A stretch of DNA of 64,000 bases, from the NCBI GenBank assembly GCA_024752435.1, contig CP103029.1, positions 310,001-374,000 of the forward strand, given 5' to 3'. The notes beneath the pieces are model-generated. The model searched no databases and was not told where the DNA came from. It saw only the letters and a list, made by a program, of their open reading frames with translations. Position 1 is the first letter of the stretch, and each line of letters starts with the position of its first letter. Made by a program: the position numbers and the translations under genes. Origin of the DNA: Allantophomopsis cytisporea. Taxonomy: Eukaryota > Ascomycota > Leotiomycetes > Phacidiales > Phacidiaceae. Of this stretch, positions 55,202-64,000 are shown piece after piece.

Positions 55202-58200
55202 TCAACTCATCCACTCCCCAAGCTGCCTCTTCAGCTTATCCCTCTTACGCTCAGACGCATGATGCTCACCATTGGACGCATAGTACAAACCCTGATCGCC
55301 CGCAGGACTAGGGTTATACGACGTGAAGGGCTCATTTCCCCGATGCACACCCGGCTTCGAGGCGAGGTTAATTGGTGGCGCGGCCGAATGAGCTGCTAGG
55401 TGTGGGTTCACAGCAGCGTGGACGCCGTGGACGCCGTAAACGCCGTGATCTGCAACCTCTTGCAAATGTACTGCATGAGTGTGTGAGTTAAGGTCACGCT
55501 TAGAGTAGGTGTCCGATTGCCCAGCTGCAAAGGCGAGATACCATGTGCGGGAGGCTCCGCCGTCGAGGAAGGAGGCATCGAAGGAGGCGCTCGAGAAGAA
55601 ATTGAAGGAGGTTACAGGGTCGATGATCGCGAGGTTGGCGTATAGTAAGCCCTTCCAGCCACCGACGACGGAATCGACACGGCCGTTGGAGAAATATGTA
55701 TTCCACTCCTGAGAAACGAAGGTTTGCGTGCGGGTGAGTGTCGATGAGGGCAGGAGAGGGATCATGTGGATGCCCTGTATGTACTCTGTGTTTGCACCGA
55801 AGTATGTTGTGTGATCGATCTTGTTTTCGAACAAGATTCCAGACACTTTGTTGCCGATAAAGTTTGCGGGTTCAATTGTGTTGTCGCTCGTATATAGGAA
55901 GTAGTGCTGCAGGGAGCGCGCTGTGATAGCCAGCTGTAAGTTACCGCGAGCTTCGAGGTTTGCATCGCCAATGGTGTGGCCCCACATCTTCAGCGCGTAG
56001 GCGTGCATGCTATCTTCCGAGGAGGACTCCTCGTCTTTCCCATCGTATGTTTCATAGAGCCCGTGTGCCCAGCCGTGCCCGTGGTACCAGTCGAAGTTGC
56101 GGTAGACTGGGAAGTAGTTATCCTGTGTTGAGGGATTGGCGATATCGCGGACCAGCGTGTTGACCCAGGCTTTGTTGGCTGTGAGCCAGGTCGGGTCTAG
56201 GTAGCCGATTATCGCCGCAGCGTAGATGAAGTATCCATAGTGAAAGTGGTGATCGTTATAATAGGTATTGCCGAAATCGACTCCACTGTCACCTGTCACG
56301 TATGATGCTGTGCTGACAACACCACCCCAGGCGGTTTCGCGGACCAGGGGATACTGTTGCGTGTTGCTGGCAAATATCGCGAAAGCTGCTTTCAGCTGAG
56401 TGAGACCGGCAGCTGCCAGACCAGGGTCATTAAGGAGGTCATTGATAGTGTAGACAATACCAGCAAATTTGGCAAGAGCCTTTGTATTGTTAGCGCACAT
56501 ATCTTTGAACACCAACAATAGACTTACTTTTCCACTATAGTACATTGAATCCAAATTTGATTGAGCCGTCATGTTCTGTGACACTTCGCTAGCAGCGACA
56601 CTTGAAATAGCAGCTTGAGCAGCAGAACTCAACGTCGTTCTGCTTCCAAGGGAGGGACTCCAAGGGGCAAAACCCATAGTTGTTGGCAAGGTCTCCAACA
56701 AGGTCCACGAATCAGCAACGACAGCAGTAGCAACACCTTTAGTGGTCGTCTGCAACTGGACGGAAGTGAGAGATGAATTCGTGGTAGACGAAAATGATTG
56801 CAGGTGATGTGGCAGGGCGAACATCAGCAGAGTCACATTAGTCAAGCCAGCTTTCTGGAACGCCAAGGTATAGCTTCCAGTAGAACCACTAACAGAACCA
56901 GACAGCGCAGCAGATACGGGGTATACACCACACGCAGTATCGTATAAAGACTCGGCATTTCCTGGGTTCTTAGCGATCTGGATGAAGCCATTGAAGTTCG
57001 AAGTTGCTTGGGCAAGACTATTGCTAACAACGGTGAAGTCCAAAGTAGCTCCATCGGTAGAGTAAGCATAGAGCAGCCAGGTCTTGCCATCTTCGAGTAA
57101 GATACTGTACTTGGATATTCCCGCCTTGGGGCTGGCGACTTTGGTAATAGTTCTGAAGAAAACGCCGGTCTGTATCAATGGAGTGCCGCCACGGTAGATT
57201 GCGGTGACGAAGCCCATTCCTTGAACAAGAGGGAAGGTAATCACTGGGGTTGTCCCATTGGAACCAGAAAGCAGATTGACATTGGCAGAGAAGGCCGTTA
57301 AGGTATCTGTGGTAAGGGCAGTAGAGTTACCCAGTTCTACAGCAGACAAGACGATTGACTGGATACCATTCGGATTGATAAAGTAAGAAGCTGCACCGGT
57401 TGTGGAACTGTTATCGCCGTACACTCGTTGATTGGCATCGATGTGCGCAATAGACATGCCCCAACTAGCAGAAGAGCCGCCGCCTTTTGCCCATGCGACG
57501 GAATATGGATGAGTCCATGATGGTGCAGACTGAGTGCTCAAGAAAAAGTTGGCATAGAACTTGTTTGTCGAGATAGGGTAGTTCTGTGCTTGAACACCGA
57601 GTCGGGGAACCGGATGATCAGGTCTGCTGCCAATTACGGAAGGCGGAGCGTCAGTTTCGATCGGAACGAATATGTTGGAGGAAACAGCCATAGTGGAAGC
57701 GAGGGCACCGCCAAGAGTCGTGACGGATGAGGCCGCTTTAAGTGCTGTTGACGGAGTTTCGATCGAAGTTGAAATAACAGGTCCACTTGCTGTACTTGCT
57801 ACCCCTGTCGAGATAATAGTCCCAGATGTATTTGGTTCTTCAGTAGCAGAAGGTAGGATTTGAACAGTATTGGAGCTATATTCGCTAACGACAACTGATA
57901 CGCTTGGAATAATGGTAGAGGTTGATATAGGAACAGCTGTTCCTACTCGAGCAGTAAAGTCGGACACAGTCCCGTAGGTCAATGATCCGGTCAAAGAAGG
58001 TTCTATGATTTCAATAACAGAGCCTCCTTCCTCAACTTCTGGTGATGCTGGAGTATCTTCCTCGGTAGAGACACTGGTCACAGCTGGAGGCACTGCTACA
58101 GTGGACTGGCTATTAGTCCTTGTGGTGGTCACTGAATGAACAGTAGCTAAAGTGCTTGTGTTTACAAAGCCAATGCTGGTGATTACAGTAGTGACCCCAG

Positions 58201-58426
58201 GTGCAGATACTTGGCCCTGGCTTGCAGAACTGACAGCAGCAGATTGAGAATTACTAGCAACAACACTTGGAGTCAGCACAACGGTGACTGTAGCAAGAGC
58301 AACAGTAGTGGTCCCAACGTTCGTCGTAGCAGAGGCGGAGTGGGCGCAGGCGTGAAGTCTTCGATTATGGGGAGCAGCGGCAACAGTTAAAGCCTGCAAG
58401 GCCGTTAGTAAGAGAAACGCCCTCAT
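55202..58426 (-). CDS. Secreted GH81 endo-1,3-beta-glucanase (Eng1/Acf2 family), 1058 aa, two exons
   Basis: Signal peptide MRAFLLLTALQALTVAAA, a Ser/Thr/Val-rich region of about 230 residues (likely O-glycosylated), then the GH81 catalytic region from about residue 265 (RPDHPVPRLGVQAQNYPIST). Landmarks: YSVAWAKGGG, DHHFHYGYF with D709 and DEESSSED with E784 and E788, the acidic residues conserved for inverting hydrolysis of internal beta-1,3 bonds, and the closing RTWYLAFAAGQ. A 48-nt intron (56527-56480, gtaagt, gctaac, aaag) is in frame and stop-free; removing it restores SGKALAKFAGIVYTINDLL. After the domain there is an unusual 97-residue His/Ala-rich tail bounded by KR dibasic sites, part of it coded by a 9-bp DNA repeat (55417-55446). 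Family members cut cell-wall glucan in septum or wall remodelling. Confidence 0.93.
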   Translation of the reverse strand: MRAFLLLTALQALTVAAAPHNRRLHACAHSASATTNVGTTTVALATVTVVLTPSVVASNSQSAAVSSASQGQVSAPGVTTVITSIGFVNTSTLATVHSVTTTRTNSQSTVAVPPAVTSVSTEEDTPASPEVEEGGSVIEIIEPSLTGSLTYGTVSDFTARVGTAVPISTSTIIPSVSVVVSEYSSNTVQILPSATEEPNTSGTIISTGVASTASGPVISTSIETPSTALKAASSVTTLGGALASTMAVSSNIFVPIETDAPPSVIGSRPDHPVPRLGVQAQNYPISTNKFYANFFLSTQSAPSWTHPYSVAWAKGGGSSASWGMSIAHIDANQRVYGDNSSTTGAASYFINPNGIQSIVLSAVELGNSTALTTDTLTAFSANVNLLSGSNGTTPVITFPLVQGMGFVTAIYRGGTPLIQTGVFFRTITKVASPKAGISKYSILLEDGKTWLLYAYSTDGATLDFTVVSNSLAQATSNFNGFIQIAKNPGNAESLYDTACGVYPVSAALSGSVSGSTGSYTLAFQKAGLTNVTLLMFALPHHLQSFSSTTNSSLTSVQLQTTTKGVATAVVADSWTLLETLPTTMGFAPWSPSLGSRTTLSSAAQAAISSVAASEVSQNMTAQSNLDSMYYSGKVSLLLVFKDMCANNTKALAKFAGIVYTINDLLNDPGLAAAGLTQLKAAFAIFASNTQQYPLVRETAWGGVVSTASYVTGDSGVDFGNTYYNDHHFHYGYFIYAAAIIGYLDPTWLTANKAWVNTLVRDIANPSTQDNYFPVYRNFDWYHGHGWAHGLYETYDGKDEESSSEDSMHAYALKMWGHTIGDANLEARGNLQLAITARSLQHYFLYTSDNTIEPANFIGNKVSGILFENKIDHTTYFGANTEYIQGIHMIPLLPSSTLTRTQTFVSQEWNTYFSNGRVDSVVGGWKGLLYANLAIIDPVTSFNFFSSASFDASFLDGGASRTWYLAFAAGQSDTYSKRDLNSHTHAVHLQEVADHGVYGVHGVHAAVNPHLAAHSAAPPINLASKPGVHRGNEPFTSYNPSPAGDQGLYYASNGEHHASERKRDKLKRQLGEWMS
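55417..55446. repeat. 9-bp coding repeat in the GH81 tail (GVYGVHGVHA)
   Basis: CGTGGACGC, CGTGGACGC, CGTAAACGC, CGTGA: about three and a half units, giving Gly-Val-His/Tyr repeats in the minus-strand protein. Confidence 0.9.
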
Positions 58427-61400
58427 GACAGCAGAAATGAAGAAAGAAAGTAGATTAAGAACGGGGAGACAATAGGAAATAGGAAGGGGGATTTAGGTAT
58501 AGATATTGCTTAAGATATCGATCTTGGTCTTGGTGGTTAGATAGAAGCGTAGGCAAGACCGATGACACTTGAAAGGCCTGTGCTACTGTAGGACAGTCTT
58601 ATGATTGATATAGACTTGTGATATAGAAGGCTGTATGACAAGTCGGAAGAGTGTAGTGATCGTGTGACGATGGTTTATGCAGGGTTAGGGGAGAAAAAAA
58701 CGTGACAATGTTTCTTGTTTGGAAGTTTGGTAGTTATACGAATGTAGAGGAAAACAACGAGTATGGATTTCCAATAATAGTGGCGTGAAAAGCACAAAAT
58801 CATAAAGTTCGTAAAGAGCCTCCTCGGATTTCTTTCTGTTTTTTGTCTTCTTTCATTTCCTGCCTCGAGCCAGCTCTGATATATGATTCCACGGCACCAA
58901 AACATACATTCTCCTCCAGCAACGACGACAGAAACCGGGAAACACGATGATGAAAATGGAATGGCCGCGTACCCACTCTTTACTCTCTGTGGATCTTCTC
59001 CGGTCCTGCTATGGGCTGCGGTTGGCTGTCAGAGGGGCGGATGGAAGATGCTTTGCAGCGTTGGAATGGACTTGTGATGAGAAGGAATGTTGTTGCTCGT
59101 GGCTTTTGTATGGATGTCCCCTCGCCAATAGCTGTGGATCTCGGAGCTGGGCCGTGCTAAGGCAGCGGATATGCGTGACGAAGCGCAATAGACGGAAGGA
59201 TGAATTAGTGAATTAGTGAATGAGCGAACGTTCGAGTGCTTCTATTGACTTTTCTAGAAGTGGTATTTGAGCCGCCTGGGTTGGGTAGCAGGTAGTGTAG
59301 AATTATGGCCGATGTCTTAGGTGCTACATGATCTGTCTAAAGCAACATTCAATCCGTTGTCGTGGTAATTCTTCTGCGCACAAGAGACGGGAAGAAATAC
59401 CTTAGGTACGTGAGTCGTGAGACATTGCCATCGAGAGTATGTACAATATGACTGTGCTCTAGAACAGCAACGGTGAGATCTATCCGTGAGAGACAAAGTG
59501 GTCTTACAAAGGTTCGAGCGGTCTGATTCTTTGTGTAGGAGGAAAAATGTAGTTGTGTTCTACCTGACTGCAAGGCTTTTGACGGCTACTCGAAGTGCAG
59601 GCGCTTCGAGAGGAATGTAAAGAGACGAAGTACCAAAACCAAGAATAAGAAGACGAGAACAAGGCTAAAAACAGGAACAAGAACAAGAACTAGCACGTCA
59701 GCGTCATGTCACGCCAGCAACGACCTTCCACACTTGTCTATGAAAATTGCGCGGCTCAAGGTGAAGAATGAAGGCAAAAGAAGGCAAAAGCAGGCACAAC
59801 AGACACAGGACATAGAAGAGGTCTACTACTCCAGCCAGCTGACTTGTGGATGTTTCTCCGCGACTCAAGCAGTATATGACGATTGGCGGTCTTGAAAAAA
59901 GAGAAACAAGACCATAGTGTAGTATAAAGAATAACCCTAAATACAACTAAAGCAAAGAAGGGGAAAGCAAAGTCCACAAGTAGCTGTCTGGATGATCCAA
60001 CAAGGTATTAGATGATGATTTCGGTAGGTATGGTGGTAGGCATCAGAGTACTATGTTATAGGATGGAACCGGGGAAAAGCATCACGATCAAGGTTTCTGC
60101 AAGCAGTGCAGCATGATGCGATGATGCATACAATGTACATACATATGAGGATTTCCACTCACGGCCTGCAGTGCAATGAGACAACATTACATCCAGACTC
60201 CCGTCCAACGCATCGGCTCTCTTCCACAAACAATGTTTCTCGGGGTGTCTTCCGACCCCAGAATCCGGTGATATCCGACTGAGACGCCCCCCAAGCATTC
60301 GCTCTCGAAATCAGACTTGGCGCACCCCAGATGCACGATGCGCCTGATCGAAAGTTAATTCTCCCTTCCTGCCTGCGCAGCCCCTATGACCCCGAATATA
60401 GCCATAACATACACCTTCATAGCCACCGAATTAGGCCGAGTGCAACGCACATCTCTCGGATAACTCACGGGCTATCTTGCTGAGTGGCGATGTGTGGGGA
60501 GGATGTGAGGTTGTGGTGGAGTTGAGGTGCAGCGCGCGGCATTATCTCAGACAGCCTTCGCCAACGAGATCTCTCTGCACCACTCTATCGGCAAGCTTTC
60601 TACGACCCTTCCATTCCGCCTGATGATCTTTGCAAGGCAGACTATGCAAGGGGGACTCGACATGAGTCTGCTTTTTAATTGCCTCTTATTAGGAATGATG
60701 ATGGTCTTACGTTACGAGAATGAAAAAATAAAGTCCTAAATTCCGAGTTCAGGATGGTAGATGTCACGGTTGTACGATTTCCGGCGCCCGAGATCCAATA
60801 GTCATTGTTGTACGAGTATCCAGTTCGTTTGCACGAGATCATGGATGAGATCACGGGCAAGCGAATGGAATCACATTGACAAAGCTATTGTATTCATCTT
60901 TCCACACTCAAAGCAGCGCCATCAAAGTAGTTGAGGGAGGTGAATCAGGTATTTTGTCTTCACCTTGATATATTAAATGACGCATTTGAACTGGTTAAGT
61001 GACTTAAAAGAGGCAAGTGACATGTTGTGTCGCTCTCTGTTCTCCGTGAAAGATCGTCGGAAGGTAGTGACTAGCAGCGTCTTCATATCTTCATCTTTGG
61101 ATAAGACATATGTGAGGGGATTGTCTACTAATAACCTTCTCTTTCATGAAAAGCGATAGAGCAAGTGACAAGGACATGCTGTACATATAGAAGCGAAAAG
61201 ATACTCATGCAGACTACCTCTATTAGCATGCCGCCAACGTCTTCCCTCATGAATAAGACTTTATAAATACGTAGTTACAAGGAGCCACCATCGATACACA
61301 CTACTACACAATCAGGCATTATAATTATGCATTCATTATATTCATATGAATAATCAAGCAGTCTATGAAGCGCTATGCACTAACAAAACGCAAACAGACG

Positions 61401-61671
61401 CAACAAAGGCAACGCATTCAAAAGCAAAGGCGAAGCATGATGTAGGTAAAGTGCAAGCAAAAATCAACACAAACGAAGACCACGGCTATGCTAGCAAGCA
61501 CATGTAATCCAGTTGTTCAAAGCCTCAATGCATATCTGTGATCAGTATCACGTTGACGACCATCATTAGGAGCGGCTCTGTTCTTCCTTGCCCCAAGCAA
61601 GAATCCATCTTTCATCCAGCGCCAGAGCCAGCCGTATAAATATTACGTCATTCAGTGCAAAATGCATGCGT
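58427..61671. other. Intergenic, GH81 promoter and 3' flank of BLM10
   Basis: 3.2 kb without a supported gene. The side next to 58427 is the GH81 promoter and leader. Short ORFs (for example at 59704-59977, minus, and 60527-60739, plus) show no family features. Confidence 0.5.
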
Positions 61672-64000
61672 CTATGCAAAGTAGCTCTTCCAACTAACAC
61701 CCTCGATGTCTTCGAGTTGCTCGGCAGTAAATTCCTGTACAAGTCAGTTTCGAATTCCATGGTGAATTAGAATATAGAGGCAAAAAACAAAAAAACAACA
61801 CATACCTTCTGGTCACTTCCCCAAGTATCCTGCCTCGTCTTCTTGAAATCCGCAAGAACGCTCTTGACACTCGTGCCAACAGCACCACTCTCACCAGCGA
61901 TTCTAGCCAAGGTAGCCAGGACCTCCGGCATCCATCTAGGAGGTGGCGTTGCATATGGGAAAGCCTGGACGAGAGCACCGAGGCCAAGGACGGCAGCATG
62001 TCTCTTGAGACGGGTGGCATCCACTTTTTCGCCCGCGGCGGAGCGCTTCTTGGGCATAGGATTATCCTTGAGTTGCTGGGTAAAAGCAGAGGTGTAGTGG
62101 GAGAGGATATCTGTACGCAGCGAGACAGGCGAGCAGCGGATCATGCCGGCGAGGGTGGAGGAAGCGCCAATGCGCACTTCCAGCTGCGCGTCTTGCAACA
62201 TATCTGAGACGGCACTGAAGAGCTGATCGCGTTGCGCGGGCTTGATAAGGAAGATACGGCGGAAGTATATTACTTGCATATTGATTAAAGTGCGTAGGCG
62301 TTGGTGCCAGGAGGAAGAGGTTTTGCCGATGCGAATAAGGGAAGAGATAAATTCGCCGTCTTCAGAGGCGGGGAAAGGAATGTTGGGAAGGTGTCGGTAG
62401 ACGTGGTAGGCTAGTCGTTGGAGCTCGGGATCTTCTTTGACATCCATCATATGTAAGAGTTGTTCCATGAAGACGTGCGGGAAGAAATCGCGTAGCTCGG
62501 TACATTCATAAGAATTCAACGTGGTATCGAGCCAGAGCATGACAGTCTTGCTGCCAGAAGTATAAGCTGATGGTGTTTGTTGACCGGGAGTGCGTTCAAG
62601 GCGCCACTGTTCCAGACGATTGAAGACATCTTTGATGACATTTGAGAACTCCTCAGTGGGCTTGTATGGTTCCAAGCCAAGAGATGAGGCCTGTTTATTG
62701 GCAAGCAACATTGAATCCAGGTCTTTGTAAGACTCATGGTAGCGAGTGCGGAAGATGGCCGCCAGTGTCCGACCCACAGCCTCGCGAACACTTTTGTAGG
62801 GGTGATCAATATGTGCCAGGAAATCTTGTACGATTGGCTTTTCGCGCTGGAAATGCCATCCTGCTTCAGCAATTGCAAATTCGAGGAGCTGAACCTTTGA
62901 ACTCTCCTTGAAAGCCGCGTTGGAAGTCATATCTAGACGGAACTCGCACAGCTCATCGATGATTTCGCGCAGACGTCTTGGGTCCTTCGATCCAGCAAGG
63001 AGATGCAAAGCAGTCATCCAATATTGGATGTTCTCAGGAGTCAAACCATCTTCAAAGACCTTCAGCATGATCGGAACAGCATAGGCCCATACAGGATCGC
63101 GGACCTTTGCTGGCTCATCCATGACTCCAGCCATGAGTGCACCAACGATTTCAGCGGTAGCACGGTGTTGGTGCTTATCACTACCATCCTCAAAAACAAG
63201 TTTCACCTCCTCTTTAATGTCCTCAAAAGTAGCAGCCGTAAGGCCACGGTGCATAAGGTCAAAAGTATGCATGAGAAGCATGACATTCCCCATTCTCAAA
63301 CGATCAGTACTAGAGTCACGCGGCTCCTGTTTGAGATAGGCAAAAAGCTTTGAATACCAGTCGCGTGTGAGGAGCTTTCCAATTTGTGTACGAACTTCGT
63401 TCTCGCGCTCATCATAGTCCATGAACATGGTTGGGTTGGCTTTGAAGGCCTTCATTTTCTTGCCCCACACCAACCATCCAGGGTAATCATTGTCGACATA
63501 GTACTCCGCCGTTGGACTAGCAAACGACTCCAGGTATTTCTTGGTCCACTCCGGATCATCCTTGTTCACCTGGATTTCGACATTGTTGACATCGTTGTCC
63601 TTCTCCAGCAGATAATTTTCATACTTATGTCCATAGACAGCACGCAGATCAATCATTGTAAAGATGCCAGTGAAAGCTTGACAATAGCCGCTTCGAAGAC
63701 CAGGGTGAGGGTCGATCGATCCCTTAGCAGCTACTTCGATAAAGCTGTCAACCACAAGAGTCTCGAATCGAAGTCCAAGGTTGATCATAAAGATGGTACA
63801 GCGATTGGCGATCTTCCAGTGGCTGTTCTTGGCCAAGTCCACAAGCTCTGCAGCCAAAGACTGTTTCTTGGCTTCTACAGCAACTCTACGCTCCACAATG
63901 AATGCATGTCTGCTGTCGATAGCGGGCTGGACGGCATCAGCTGGACGAATGCGCTCGACTAGATCCTCCTTGACGATGATGATGCGTTCCAAGGGACGAC
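61672..64000 (-). CDS. BLM10: Proteasome activator Blm10/PA200, C-terminal part (runs off the right edge)
   Basis: Exons 64000-61806 (open through the window edge) and 61734-61672, phase 0 across a 71-nt intron (gtatgt...tacag). The visible part is about 751 residues of HEAT-repeat helices; blocks such as SHWKIANRCTIFMINLGLRF, RTRYHESYKDLDSMLL and AAVLGLGALVQAFPYATPPP are typical of the C-terminal region of Blm10/PA200. The protein caps the 20S proteasome and opens its gate for ATP-independent degradation of peptides and acetylated or unfolded proteins. The last exon encodes EFTAEQLEDIEGVSWKSYFA and then a stop, so the very C-terminus is SYFA. The insertion-type HbYX tail of yeast Blm10 is YYA; here the penultimate residue is Phe. 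The N-terminal half lies outside the window. Confidence 0.93.

Overview
The window is nuclear DNA of a filamentous ascomycete (Pezizomycotina). The genes carry short GT-AG introns (mostly about 45-250 nt) with CTAAC/CTGAC-type branch points. The proteins are typical fungal housekeeping ones: i-AAA protease, Utp14, mitochondrial L27/mL41, Qcr6, Blm10 and a GH81 glucanase. The moderately AT-rich base composition and protein types fit a leotiomycete (Helotiales/Sclerotiniaceae-like) best, but that placement is an inference. No rRNA, tRNA, CRISPR array or intact transposon was recognised.

Layout. 1-17.9 kb is gene-bearing: the 3' part of a BRAP2/Etp1-type RING-UBP ubiquitin ligase (+), a 2EXR/F-box-like hypothetical (+), a GRAM/WBP2-type protein (+), complex III hinge protein Qcr6 (+), an SLC49-like MFS transporter (+), the i-AAA protease Yme1 (-) and a four-finger C2H2 transcription factor (-). 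From 17.9 to 41.5 kb lies a stretch of about 23.6 kb with no confident gene. It holds microsatellites, two diverged tandem duplications, one stop-interrupted coding relic and a few short ORFs of doubtful status. From 41.5 to 64 kb the window is gene-bearing again: Utp14 (-) and mL41 (+) sharing a 259-bp divergent promoter, a GFA/CENP-V-type zinc protein (+), a formin-GBD protein (-), an Apd1-like [2Fe-2S] protein (-) divergent from an OB-fold protein (+), a secreted GH81 endo-1,3-beta-glucanase (-), and the C-terminal part of the proteasome activator Blm10/PA200 (-) running off the right edge.

Functional themes are mitochondrial maintenance and respiration (Yme1, Qcr6, mL41), ribosome biogenesis (Utp14), ubiquitin/proteasome (BRAP2, Blm10, and a WW-binding PY protein), cell wall and polarity (GH81, formin-GBD), and iron-sulfur chemistry (Apd1-like). 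The genes are a normal fungal neighbourhood, not an operon-like cluster. Exon structures below were worked out by hand from splice signals, reading phase and family similarity, and are given in the entries.

The most promising leads are: two tandem matches to the SreA-type iron GATA consensus in the promoter of the Apd1-like Fe-S gene; a roughly 97-residue Kex2-bounded tail on the GH81 glucanase; a Blm10 C-terminus ending YFA, not the textbook HbYX; a likely GC-AG intron; an under-described OB-fold protein; and the gene desert itself. I did not find a clearly novel multi-gene system.
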